Below, one piece after another: positions 40,772 to 52,680 of a stretch of 64,000 bases of DNA. This DNA comes from Ricinus communis (lineage: Eukaryota > Streptophyta > Magnoliopsida > Malpighiales > Euphorbiaceae). Positions within the stretch are counted from its first letter, which is position 1; the number at the start of each line of letters is the position of its first letter. The position numbers and the translations under genes were made by a program. The DNA lies in NCBI RefSeq assembly GCF_019578655.1, contig NC_063262.1, positions 5,029,582 to 5,093,581 of the forward strand, read 5' to 3'. The notes under the pieces are model-generated. The model ran no database searches, was not told the origin of the DNA, and saw only the letters and a program-made list of their open reading frames with translations.

Positions 40772-43700
40772 ATGGCTCACTCAGAAACCACAAAAATCAC
40801 AAACATTGTCTTGCGAGGTAGTCAAAATTATTTTTAGTGGTCAAAATCTATTTACATTGCCCTCAGTGGCAGAAAAAAATTAGGTTTCATTATTGGAAAT
40901 AAACAAAAACCCAAACCTGTAATTCCAGAAGCTCCAACAGAAGAAGAACTGGACAGAATGGAAGAGTGGCAGACTAATGACCATCTGGTCATGTCCATGC
41001 CCACTAATACCATGGAAAGCCAGATTTCCCGACTGTGTATGCTCATGGAGTCATCAAAGGCAATCTGGGAAAAACTAAAAGGCCTTTACGGGCATCAAAA
41101 TAATTTTGCTCACATTTTCAGATTGAAGCAGGAACTTTCTCAAATCACTCAGGGAACCAAGAATCCCACAGAATATGCAACGGAGATATTAACTAGATGG
41201 GAAGAGTTACAAAATTATCTTCCTCCGTCTAATGATCCAGAAGAGCTCCAAAGAAGGGCAGAACAAGATTTGATTTACACCTACCTCGGAGGCCTGGATT
41301 CAAGCTACGAAAGCTTGCGTTCTCAGATCCTCCTCATCTCTCGGCTGCCGTCAATAGATGCTGTGATAGCGACTATCCAACATGAAGAAACTAGACGGAA
41401 CACTATGAATGGGTCATCAAAAAGCACGGACAGCCATTCATACCTCACCCGTCGAGACCAAGGCCGTCAGAGAGGAGGGCCGAGCGCCATCGTGCGATGT
41501 GACCACTGCATAAAGCAGGATCATCACCGCGATGGCTGCTGGCACCTCCATCCGCAGCTGAGGCCATCGAGAGGGTGGGAGGGGGCTGGCTCGAAGGGAG
41601 GCGAGAGGAGAGGTGGGGGGAGCGAAATGCGAAGGGAAGAAAACCCTAGAAAGGGTGTGGGAGCACATTCGGGAATGGGGGCGTCATATGCCGAAAAATA
41701 TATGACGCCCCGACCCGAAATGCAACCCGAATTTCTAGGGTTTTCTCGACCCGACCCAATGATCCATGGTCTTCATGGGCTAGACCTCTCCGCTGGGCCA
41801 GGCCCATTCTTCAATCAAGCTCAACAGGCCCATTCTCCAATAAAACCCAGCAGGCCCATCCAGCTCCACAGGTCCATCAAGCCCAGCCGGCCTCCCAGGC
41901 CCAGCCCACCAGTCAGGCCCAAATGACCGAATTTCTGGCCCAACTCCAAGCCTTGATTCGGCAAGGTACAACCCGACAGGTCAGGTTCAGTTCAAAACAA
42001 TTTGTTTCATAATGCTAAATCTTATCAAAATGCATGGATTATTGACTCCGGTGCTACTGATCATATGACTTGGGATCCTGCAAATTTAAACAAAATTCAT
42101 TCCATCAAGGATTCCCATCATGTGACCGTTGCAAACGGGAACAAGGTCAAAATTCATGGCCATGGCACCATAAATTTATTTAATTGCAACCGTAATGATG
42201 TTTTATTTCTGCCTAAATTTAATTCTAATTTGTTATCTGTTAGTAAGATTACTCAAAATTTGAACTGCAATGTCATTTTCTCACCATCTTCAGTCTCCTT
42301 TCAGGATCGAAATTCCGGGAAGACGATTGGTAAAGGACACTTAGAAAATGGCCTCTACTACCTTCATAGTCCTTCCCCGCAATGCCTTATATCAACCACC
42401 CCTGGCATGCTCATGCATCAGAGATGTGGGCATCCCTCCGACTCCGTTCTAAATAAATTATTTTGTTACAATTTAAACTCGAGTAATTGTGATGTGTGTA
42501 AATTTTCCAAAAACACGATTGCCTTTTTCCTTGTCTTCCAGTAGGTCAGAAAAACCTTTTGATTTAATTCATTTTAATGTTTGGGGACCTACCCCCGTTA
42601 CTGCCTATAATCATTTTAGATATTTTGTCACTTTTATTGTTGATTACTCTCGTAACATCTGGATCTATTTATTAAAAGGAAAAAATGAAGTTTTTTCTCG
42701 ATTCTAAGAATTTTTTAATTTTATAAAGAACCAGTATAATGCAAAATTAAAAATATTTCGATCCGATAATGGTACGGAGCACGTAAACCACAATTTTTCT
42801 AGTTTCTTTAAACAAAATGGAATTTTGCATCAAACCACATGTGTTAATACTCCCGAACAAAATGGTGTTTCTGAACGCAAAAATCGACATCTTCTCAATG
42901 TCACTCGCACCCTTCTTTTTCAAAATAATGTCCCTTCTGTTTTTTGGTCGGATGCTCTCTTAACTGCCACCTATCTTATCAATCGGTTACCCACTGTCAC
43001 CTTAAAAAACATGAGCCCTCTAAAAGTTCTCAAAAGCTGTCAAATAGATTTAGGTCATCTTCGAGTCTTTGGTTGTGTTTGCTATGTCCATATAAAGCGT
43101 CAGCATAAATTAGACCGCAGCTCTGTAAAAACCCTCTTTTTAGGATATTCCTCCACCCAAAAAGGATACAAATGTTATGATCCCGTGACCTATAAAACCT
43201 ATGTCTCTCGCGATGTCAGTTTTGTAGAGAATGATCCTTATTACACCACTCCCACCAGCACAGACTTTACCAATGGTCCTCCCCCCTCTTTATTTCCGCT
43301 TAACTTTGATTTCCCTCTTAGCAACTCGGACCAGGACTGTCAGCTTCAGGGGGAGTCCCCTCTCGTCTCTAGGCTAATTCCTTCAGGGGGAGACAATCCT
43401 ATTCCAGAGGCCCAATCTCAAGAAGTAGCAGAAGAAGAAACTGCCTTGCGAAGATCTACCAGACAAACTAGACCTCCTGTAAAATTTAGAGACTATGTGT
43501 CTCATTCGGTAACATACCCGATTCGGAATTTTATTTCCTATAATGTCTTATCTAATCAACACCGCAACTATCTATGTCAGATTTCCAAACTCGTTGAACC
43601 TGCTAGCTTCTATGAAGCCAACACTGACCCCACTTGGTGTAAAGCTATGGAAGAAAAACTCTTTGCTCTAGAAAGGAATGAGACATGGAGCATTGTTCCA

Positions 43701-45161
43701 CTTCCACCAAATAAAAAACCCGTGGGATGTAAGTGGATTTACAAAATCAAGTTCAATAGTGATGGAACCGTTGAAAGATACAAGGCAAGACTTGTAGCCC
43801 GAGGTTTCACGCAGACTTATGGAGTTGACTATCAAGAGACGTTTGCTCCTGTAGCTAAAATGAATACGGTCAGAATCCTTCTCTCAATAGCAATCAATTA
43901 GGGTTGGAATCTGTTCCAAATGGATGTCAAGAATGCCTTCTTACAAGGGAACTTAGAAGAGGAAGTTTACATGAAGCTACCTCCCGGACATAAGTCAATC
44001 TCAGATTATTCCCTGGTATGTAAACTAAAAAAGGCAATCTATGGCCTGAAACAATCCCTGAGAGCATGGTATGCCAAACTCAGCCATTTTTTATTAAGCA
44101 TTCGTTTCAATAAATGTGAATCGGATTCATCTATGTTCGTTAAACACACTAACAAACATACTATTGTTATTTTAGTGTATGTTGATGACATCATAATAAT
44201 AGGAAATGATGATCAGAGGATAGAAGAGGTCAAACAGAGCGTAAAAAAGGAATTTGATATCAAAAACCTAGGCCAACTTTCTTATTTCCTTGGTATAGAA
44301 ATGGCAAAATCTGACAAGGGATTATTCCTATCTCAAAGGAAATATACCCTTGATCTATTAAAGGAAACAGGAAAAATAGGAGCTAAACTGGCCATCACTT
44401 CAATGGAAACCAAAGTCAAACTCAACCTTGAAGATGGAAAACCCTTAACCAATGTAGGGCATTATCAGCGCCTAGTAGGAAAACTGATTTATTTGACTGT
44501 CACTAGACCTGACATTTCATTTGCAGTTAGTATGGTAAGTCAGTTCATGCATGCTCCTCGCTCCAGCCATCTTGAATCCATAGACCGGATCCTTAGATAT
44601 CTCAAAGGAATACCCGGACAAGGAATCTGGATGAAGAAAAATAACTCCACTAACATAGTTGGTTTTTTTGATGCAGATTGGGCTGGAAGCTGTGACAGGA
44701 AGTCAACCACTGGTTTCTGTGTCTTTGTCGAAGGAAACTTGGTAACATGAAAAAGCAGAAAACAAAGTGTGGTTGCTAGATCAAGTGCTGAAGCCGAATA
44801 TTGTGCAATGGCACCCACAGCTAGTAAACTCATTTGGATCAAACAAGTTCTCAAGGACATAAAGATTGAAAGCGAAGAACCTATGAAAATGCATTACGAT
44901 AACCAAGCTGCCCGTCACATAGCGTCTAATCCAGTATTTCACGAGCGAACTAAGCACAGCGAAGTGGATTGCCATTTTATCAGAGAAAAAGTCCAGAAAG
45001 GAGAAATTGAAACGCCTTATATTAAGAGTCAAGATCAGTTAGCAGACATATTCACAAAATCTCTTGACAATCAGACTCATTACTCGATTCTCAGCAAGAT
45101 GGGCTCGATAAACTTATTCGAACTCACCTTGAGGGGGAGTGTTGAAGAAAACAGAAAATAG
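40772..45161 (+). pseudogene. copia-2 gag-pol polyprotein with few lesions
   Basis: The gag starts at ATG 40772 and is interrupted by TAG 40835-40837. The zinc knuckle CDHCIKQDHHRDGC is followed by an unusual Gly/Arg- then Pro/Ser/Gln-rich linker (about 41560-41990) containing a frameshift. The protease has IIDSGATDHMT (from 42038). A frameshift lies near 42515 and TAA at 42705-42707. In the integrase the first catalytic Asp is Asn (HFNVWGP, 42576-42578), while the second Asp (42765-42767) and Glu (42873-42875) are intact with the normal 35-residue spacing. Further stops are TAG 43899-43901 and TGA 44748-44750, both at positions where a single transition explains the change. The RT YVDD is intact (44178-44189). 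RNase H ends at 45159-45161 just inside the 3' LTR. The element is recently dead. Confidence 0.93.
45131..45139 (+). other. polypurine tract of copia-2
   Basis: GAGGGGGAG lies immediately before the TGTTGAAG start of the 3' LTR and would prime plus-strand synthesis. Confidence 0.88.
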
Positions 45162-45414
45162 TAGCTCTTTTTGGTCTCAGAGGCTGCACAAGCTAGGTTG
45201 CTTGTGCAGACCTTTCATCCCTGACCAAGAGAAAAAGGGAGCATCCTTTCCTGCAAGGCAGGAAAGGTCACTTCCACCTTTTCCCCAAAAACTCAGAAGT
45301 ATCCGTTAGAAAGAAGACTCAAAATCTCAGCATGTATATATTTTCATCTCAAGATGTAATAAACTCAGAATTCTTGTAACATAAACATTCATCATTGTTC
45401 TATAAAAATTCACA
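45140..45414 (+). repeat. 3' LTR of copia-2
   Basis: 275 bp, same length as the 5' LTR, with six transitions between them. Both hairpins are retained without change (45184-45209 and 45245-45267). Followed by the CCTCG duplication. Confidence 0.95.
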
Positions 45415-45980
45415 CCTCGATCTCTAGTTAAAACTCTGGTTAACTTAACCCATCTTTCCACTTCAAGCCCTTTACAAAGGACTCCTTCCCCTTCCTTCAT
45501 TTTTGCATCCACTTCTCATTACTCCATGTATCATCAACTTCTTTCATTTTGATTCATGATCCATTTTATCTTCATTAGCTTTTTCTTTAGTTTAAATTCT
45601 CTGCGTCTTCATTTCCAGCTCCTTGCTTTTTCTTGGTTTGTTCTCTTTCTCCTTCCATTCATTTCAAGATTCTTGTTTTAGTTTCTTGCATTATAAACAA
45701 TCATTTTAATTTAATCATTAAACTTTTTGATGATTGAGAATACACATTCTCATAATGCGTATGTCTTGACTTGTATTTTTTCTGTTTCTCTCTTCTACAA
45801 AAGCCAAGCCTACCAGATAAGTTTCGTTTATCGTTTGTTGATGCAAAAATGTTAATTATGATATTGTATATTGGATATAATCCCCCCTTGCAATGGAGGA
45901 AAGTGGTAAAAAACAAAAAAAAAAACCTGCCATGGTGTATGAGCTAAGTATATGCAATTGGATAATTGGGTGGGTGGCAG

Positions 45981-47945
45981 GTGTATCCGACCCACTCCTG
46001 AAGAACTGGAGGATTTCGGTACTCCGGACTTCACTATATACAATGCTGGCCAGTTCCCTTGTAATCGTTACACACACTACATGACATCTTCTACTAGCAT
46101 AGATGTGAATCTAGCTAGAAGGGAAATGGTCGTCCTCGACACACAGTACGCCGGGGAAATGAAGAAGGGTCTGTTCAATGTTATGCATTATCTCATGCCT
46201 AAGCGTCAAATCCTCTCCTTACACTCTGGCTGCAATATGGGAAAAGATGGAGATGTTGCTCCCTTCTTTGGGTTGTCAGGTATAGTATCACCATGTCAGT
46301 GTCGAGATGTGGTGCCAAGCCCAGTCATATGATATGTGCCCTCTAACTTATCTCTAACACCTTTTTGTTTATGCTTGATATATATTTAGCATTTATGCTT
46401 ATTGTCTGTTCCTTTCATATTATTAATGTGCTCATTTCAAAAATTATGTAGGTACTGGAAAAACAAATCTGTCTACTGATCCAAATAGGTACCTAATTGG
46501 AGATGATGAACACTGTTGGACTGAGACTGGAGTGTCAAATATTGAAGGGGTCTGCTATGCCAAGTGCATTGATCTCTCAAAGGAGAAGGAACCTGAAATC
46601 TGGAATGCCATTAAGTTTGGAACTGGTATTGATTCTCTAGTCCTTAAGTTGCACAATAAAATTAAATATAAAGAAACTAAAATTGATAGGGTATAATTCT
46701 TGGTGGTACTTATAAATTGTACGGTTGAGCTTTGGGAATCCTATCAATGTACATGAACTGATGCAATTGATTGTGTTTGGCAGTGTTGGAAAATGTGGTG
46801 CTTGATGAACACACTCGTGAAGTGGATTACGGTGACAAAGGCGTCACAGGTGGATGGAACAACTTGAACATCTTCCTACTAATTTATTTTACATTTTGAA
46901 TTTGCTTGAAAATGATCCTTTTTCTTGGTTGTGGCAGAGAATACTCGAGCATCCTACCCCATTGAGTACATTCCTAATGCAAGGATACCATGTGTTGGTT
47001 CATACCCCAAGAATGTCATCCTTCTGGCATGTGATGCATTTGGTGTGCTCCCACCTGTGAGCAAGCTAAACATGGCACAGACCATGTATCATTTCATCAG
47101 TGGTTACACTGCTTTGGTAAATATTTGTGTTTAATTACTGATATATTGGCGCATACTTATAGCATTTTGGGAATTAAGTTCTTAGTGATCAATATAGGTG
47201 GCTGGCACAGAAGATGGTGTGAAAGAACCACGGGCGACATTCTCTGCTTGTTTTGGTGCTGCATTTATAATGTTGCACCCGACTAAGTATGCAGCTATGC
47301 TATCTGACAAGATGCAAAAACATGGTGCAACAGGATGGCTTGTCAACACTGGCTGGTCAGGGGGAAGGTATAATATGCAGTACTTTTATAAAAAAATGCT
47401 TATAGTGATGGTCAATCAGCATCCATTTTCTTGGAAAAAAAAAATTTGGAATATATTTGGAATGCTACCGCTATGGATCAGGCAGCCGTATCAAGTTAGC
47501 ATACACAAGGAAAATCATTGATGCCATACACTCTGGCAGCCTCTTGAAAGCAAAATAGAAGAAAACTGGGGTGTTTGGGTTTGAGATCCCCATTGAGGTT
47601 GAAGGAGTGCCTTCTGAAATCCTGGACCCTGTGAACACTGTCAGTAGCCTATTTATTTCTATTCCTTTCCTTCACATTTCTATCACTTGATTTAAATTGC
47701 TTATTTTTCACATTATATGCGCTATTTCACTGCTAAAATGTAGTCTAATATCGAATGGCACTTCCTTTATGATTCTAATTTACTTGTGTTTGAGGTTGCA
47801 GTGGTCAGACAAGAAAGCTTACAAGGACACACTTTTGAAACTTGCTGGTCTGTTCAACACTAATTTTGAAACATTCACCGACCACAAGATTGGAAAGGAC
47901 AATAAGCTTACAGAGGAGATCCTGGCAGCTGGTCCGAATTTCTAA
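45981..47945 (+). pseudogene. PEPCK pseudogene, exons 6-12 only
   Basis: Copies of PEPCK exons 6-12 lie at 45981-46279, 46452-46625, 46784-46849, 46938-47116, 47198-47367, 47471-47639 and 47802-47945 (1201 nt). Exons 1-5 and the start codon are missing through a 3457-bp deletion. Further damage: the P-loop second Thr is Asn (AAT, 46466-46468), the acceptor AG before exon 11 is CG (47469-47470), and a TAG interrupts exon 11 (47556-47558, Tyr in copy 1). The leader block at 45415-45779 is fused directly to intron 5 sequence. Exonic divergence from copy 1 is a few percent. It is unlikely to make protein, but could be transcribed from the copia LTR. Confidence 0.95.
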
Positions 47946-48603
47946 TTGCCAAAAAGTGGAAGGAGATGATGTCTGAAGGAATCTGGGGTAGCAGGTTGAT
48001 AGAATAAAGAGTTAGGTTCTGAAGGTGTATTTATGTCATGAATCATGATGATATGTGTAAAACTGTTCCCTTCTTTAATTCACAATCACAAGTTTACACG
48101 AGGACATCCTGTTCCTACTATGTTTGTGTCTCTGTGTATTATTGTGTGAGCCAAAGATAGTAATAGCAATTAGCCATTGAAATAGCAGTATTCCATCTTT
48201 AAAATGAGTCAGCTAAACGTATTAGCATTGACAGCTCCCCTCCAAGTTTCACATGCTTAGTTGTAGAATTTAGAAATTAGGAAGGCAAGAGTACTTCATT
48301 ACTTAACATTTCCACCAGGAAAACAGAAAGAAAGAGAAAGGCTTGACATTAGTGTATAAAAATGAAAACCATCGTCAGGTACATTACAGATTTACATCTA
48401 GCCACCTTAGAAAAGTATACAAGCTATTGAATATAATGTTTCTATATTTTCTTTACGGAAATTAATTCAACTATTGCAACACTCTTATGATATATTGTGG
48501 AAAAAGAAATAAGGAACTGCATGCATATTAAATAAGGTCTTTCACAAGTACAACAATACTAGGCCGCTAAAAGGCAATCTACAGTTTGAAAAACCATGAA
48601 TTG

Positions 48604-50616
48604 CTAGTCAACAAGCTTCGAGGCCTGATGCATAATGTCATCATTAATAAAAGGGCGCAGAGACTACATCAGACAGTAGCTCTCCAATTCCCCGGGCAGA
48701 GATTTTAGATTTAATGAAGTAACAATCCTTTCCTGCAACAAAGTTAAAACCACGCATTTGAAGAACTACTTGCATCCCCACCCAAATATATGAAAGTTCA
48801 AAATTTCACTACCTGCATCACATAGTCTTGCTTGACCATATTGTAAATGATCCCCATCAAAGCAGCATAATCTGTCACCTCACTTTCTTGAAGAGCTGAT
48901 GGCGACATCTCTTCCTATTGACAAACAAGTTTCACTGATTTGGCTGACTTCAATGAGGAATACTATCAACCTCTAACAACACTATTGATTTTCAAAGATG
49001 ATCAGAATTTGTATTTTTCTCACCTGGTCAAATAATTGCTTGTTGATCAAATTCTTCACATAGATCTTTATCCTTCAAAGGTGAGAAACTTTCTTTAGAA
49101 GAGTTAATTGCACTAGCTAAATCCTCGAGAAGATTTTCCAGTTCATTTAATATGCTTTTTGCTGCAACATCCATCAATGTATTTAGTACCACTTGAAAAA
49201 TCAGAAAAAGAATTACTGGAATGTAAATTGTCTTCTGATTAAGAAAGTAAAAATAATTGAAAGAGGCGAACCAAACGTGGCAAGGAAATATATTGCAACA
49301 TTGCACTCACTTCTTCTCAATTGGCCAACTAGAGAGGTCCACAAAAAAGTTCATAGAACTTCAATAATTAAAAACTTCAAATGCATGGGAACCAATTCGA
49401 AGAAAAAAAGGAAAGAAAAGAAAGAGTTGCAGGCTCACATATGCTAAGATCTCAACGTCATTGTATAAAATAGTTACCTTTAGTTAAATGGTCTTGAAGT
49501 CCGAGTAGGCATGCATTTACTTCTGTGTGCAAACATTTATAGGATAAGACCAGCAATCTTCAAAATTGAAATACAATGACAAAAATAAACAGTTAAAAAG
49601 TGCAAAAGAAAAACATACATAATATGCAAAGGTTCACTGCTTGTACAAAAAAATCTTTTTGCTAAACAGATAAAGGCAAATATAGGAAATGACAAGAAAA
49701 TAAGAACATTAAAATTCTACTCCTTGTATTGAGTGAGCTTACCTTTCAATCACACAGATACAAACAAACACTAGAATATATAACTCTTTGGTCACTATCA
49801 AGCGTGATGAATGAGCTTGGGTATAACTCATTCCCAAAAACTAGCTCAAAATGTTGCATATAATACACCATAACAGCCGTGAATTAGGATGTGGGACAAA
49901 TACAACTTCTAACAAAGAGAAAAAAGAGAAAAAGAAAACTAGCTTTTACATGCATAAAGATTTTGTATGACTTGGCTGGTTCATTTACTAGGGTTTACTA
50001 ACAATATAAAGCAAAGACAAACTACAATAGCACTTACACTTGCTCATATTTTGGATACAATCATAATTTTACCCTCTCTGTTTCATTTGCTTTGATGATG
50101 CTTTGTATTAACTCAGACTTTTTGTTCAATGGAGACCGTCGAAGCAATTTTGTATGTTGAAAATTACAATAATAAAAAAAGCATTATAATAGTTATCAAA
50201 GAAACTATAATCAAAGAAAATTTCTTGCCTAGTCTGAGTGTATATACTCATTTATATATATTTATTAATTTTAAATGGTTGAGTATGTTTCAACTCATCA
50301 AATACTAAAGTATATTATACACATGCACCACTCACTTAAAAAATATCCATAATCTTAAAACTTAGAAACACATACCAAGCTCTTGTTGAAACCCACTAAG
50401 TAATCTACTTCCAACAGCACCGAGTTCCTCATTTTTTGCAATCCTATAATCACAAGAGAGCAACCATTACAAAATTGGATAAAAACAGAAAATTTCAATG
50501 AAGAAAGAGAAAATATTTAGTTTATAGAGCTATTACCTCGTTGAAAATTGTGTGAAAGTTTGCAAAACTATGTCCTGCAATTCTGTTTTAAGCTTGGTTT
50601 CTTCTTTGGTTCCCAT
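48604..50616 (-). pseudogene. pseudogene copy of the DUF7795-like gene
   Basis: This matches 29741-31800. Exons 1 and 2 are still open (ATG at 50616), but the exon 3 acceptor AG has become AA (plus-strand T at 50150), 29 bp of exon 3 are deleted at about 50070, one base is inserted in exon 5 (A-run at 49030-49033, frameshift) and a TGG in the last exon is TAG (48664-48666). Four independent lesions make it a clear pseudogene, while copy 1 has none. Confidence 0.92.
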
Positions 50617-51876
50617 TCTGCAATGAAAATTGGATTCTTAAACTCAATTATTGGCGGAACTTCTAATAGGCATTTTATCAAACACCTTAGTAGGCAGTTT
50701 TTGTAATGTCGTTTTGTAATGTGATACTATTATACAAAATAATGAAAAAGAAATTGGGCCCACTTTTATGAACTCCCCAATATAGAAGTCCCAAAATAAT
50801 GAAGAGAGGGCAAAAACCCGTACAAGAAAAAGAAAAAGGGAAAATTTGAAATTGTTTTAAAATTTATTATCAAAATGAAGTTGGGGTGCACAGTGTATAC
50901 TACAGCACAGGTTAGCAAATGTACGCATTGTCTCTGGGTCCTTCCGTTCGCACTTCTTTATCCCCGAAAACCTAAAAGCACAATCCCCATCCCATTTCCT
51001 TTCCCTTGTTGGTCTCCGTATTATTATTGTTGTTTAGATCTAAGAGTTCGTCTCTCGTTCCGCCTTTTTTGATCGGGCATCGCTCAGTTTCGCGCCGATT
51101 TTATCGATTCTGGTGAAAATTTAGGTAACCGACCTCTTTTCTTATTATGAAAATATCAAAAAAAATTAAATATCAGAAATTAATATATATATATAGTATT
51201 CTTTAAACTTAAGAAAAGTTTAATTGTTATCAATAATTTTTGTTGCTACGAGATTACATTATATAACAAATTAATAGTACATTTAAAATCTTCCTCATAA
51301 TCCTTACTAAAAGTTTCATATATTAATTAATACGATAAAAAAATATCTTACTATGTTAAAAGAAAAGGATTATAATAAAAATATTGCTGATATAAATATT
51401 CTCAATAAAGGGTATGATAGGCCCTTAATCTTTTCCTCAAAATGCAATTAATTAATCAACAATTCTTTATCTCACTTAAGCCTAAATATTATCAAAACCG
51501 TTCAATCAAATCTGAAATTCAACTTTGTTTAAACTATTAATTAAGTTATTATACTTTAAAAACTTCTTAAAAAGTTATTCACAATTAGGAGAATTAGCTA
51601 ACTTTCTAAAAAATAATTATACAATAAAATAAAATAAATTATTATATTATTATGGAAAAACTGCATTTCATTTCCATCCAAGTTATTACATATATATAAT
51701 ATTTTAGATTGCTTAATTCCAATTTATTTGCCTTGTATTTTTGACATTGAAATGCTTCCTGAATAAAGTACCAGAATTGAATTTGGTTAATTTTTGCTCA
51801 CGCCGTCTAATTTTTTTTAGTTAATGTCTATTTTCATATTTCAGACATTCGTTAGTTGTAAGCAGCAGCGCATTGA
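50617..51876. promoter_or_regulatory. orphan copy of the divergent DUF/SPT2 promoter and SPT2 leader
   Basis: Homologous to 31801-33002: first leader exon up to the donor at about 51124 (GTAACC in place of GTAAGC), then unrelated AT-rich DNA replacing the middle of the leader intron, then the intron end and second leader exon with its CAG acceptor. Homology stops at 51876, before the place of the SPT2 start codon, and no SPT2 exon follows. If the promoter still works it would give non-coding transcripts into 51877 onwards. Confidence 0.75.
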
Positions 51877-52274
51877 AATAAGACTTTTAAACCAGAATAA
51901 AATTGAGAAGTAACCCTTTTAAATATTATTGGGTCTCCCATTAATTAGAAAAAATGTTGAATTTCAATATTTTTTAACACGTAGGCTTTATGATATAACT
52001 TTTAAAATTTTAAATTTTAAATTTTTTATATGACATTATTAAAATATTATTTTTAATTACTAATAAATTTAATGTCAAAGAATTATTAACTAAATAATGA
52101 CTCTTAGTTTCGAAAAAGTATTAGTTATATAAATATGTTAAATAGTTATTCAATAAACTAATATCACATACTATTAATAATACTTTCTATAGAACTGTTA
52201 TTATATATATTAAATTATATTATACATGTAAAATTTTTAAAATATAAGTTTAATTTAAATTTTATGAATTGAAT

Positions 52275-52310
<36 letters not shown>

Positions 52311-52590
52311 GGTGTAGAACATATGATCAGATGGGCTAGTATATATAAAATTCGAAATATATATTATTTAAAATTTGATTGAGTTTCAATTTTTATTTTT
52401 AAAATTAATATTTTTATATATTTTTTATTTATTAAAGTTATGCAAATATAATCCATCGTATTCAGACGTGAGAGTGTCTTAATTCTTTTAATTCCAATCC
52501 ATAAGCACTGCACAACGTTCTAAGCACAGATCAGGAAACCAACGGCCATGATTGAACTGTGATAGAAATACCCGTAACCACCGCCGTAAT

Positions 52591-52621
<31 letters not shown>

Positions 52622-52680
52622 AAATGCTCAAGGCTCTTTTAGCAATTATACACAAAATATAATCCCAATCTTCTCCTTTT
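51877..52680. other. AT-rich spacer with two AAT-type microsatellites, RMD5 5' flank
   Basis: No coding sequence. Trinucleotide runs of the TAA/ATA type lie at about 52276-52310 and 52592-52618. The last 200 bp are presumably the RMD5 promoter. Confidence 0.6.

Larger units (their letters stand above)
40431..45414 (+). mobile_element. near-complete Ty1/copia element (copia-2) with CCTCG target-site duplication
   Basis: Two 275-bp LTRs (40431-40705 and 45140-45414) flank a gag-pol region. CCTCG precedes the 5' LTR (40426-40430) and follows the 3' LTR (45415-45419), a perfect 5-bp target-site duplication. The primer-binding site TGGTATCAGAGC complements initiator Met-tRNA, and the purine tract GAGGGGGAG precedes the 3' LTR. 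The LTRs differ at 6 of 275 positions (2.2%), all transitions, so the insertion is fairly young. The element lies in the promoter/5' leader region of the duplicated PEPCK gene, in the same orientation. Confidence 0.96.
39794..51876. repeat. segmental duplication, copy 2 (decayed)
   Basis: Direct copy of 21255-33002 with several changes: the 0.95-kb block is absent, a 4984-bp copia element is inserted at 40431, 3457 bp covering PEPCK exons 1-5 are deleted at 45773, about 260 bp are missing from the gene spacer, and the SPT2 leader-intron middle (32365-32820) is replaced by unrelated AT-rich sequence (51145-51707). Both genes it carries are broken. Confidence 0.9.

Noticed and set aside
45952..46332. 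126-codon frame that looks like an intact PEPCK piece
   Set aside because: It is exon 6 of the PEPCK pseudogene read with flanking intron sequence; the copy lacks exons 1-5 and has further lesions.
52276..52618. CRISPR-like or functional repeat array
   Set aside because: Only AAT-type microsatellites; CRISPR arrays do not occur in plant nuclear genomes and there are no spacers.
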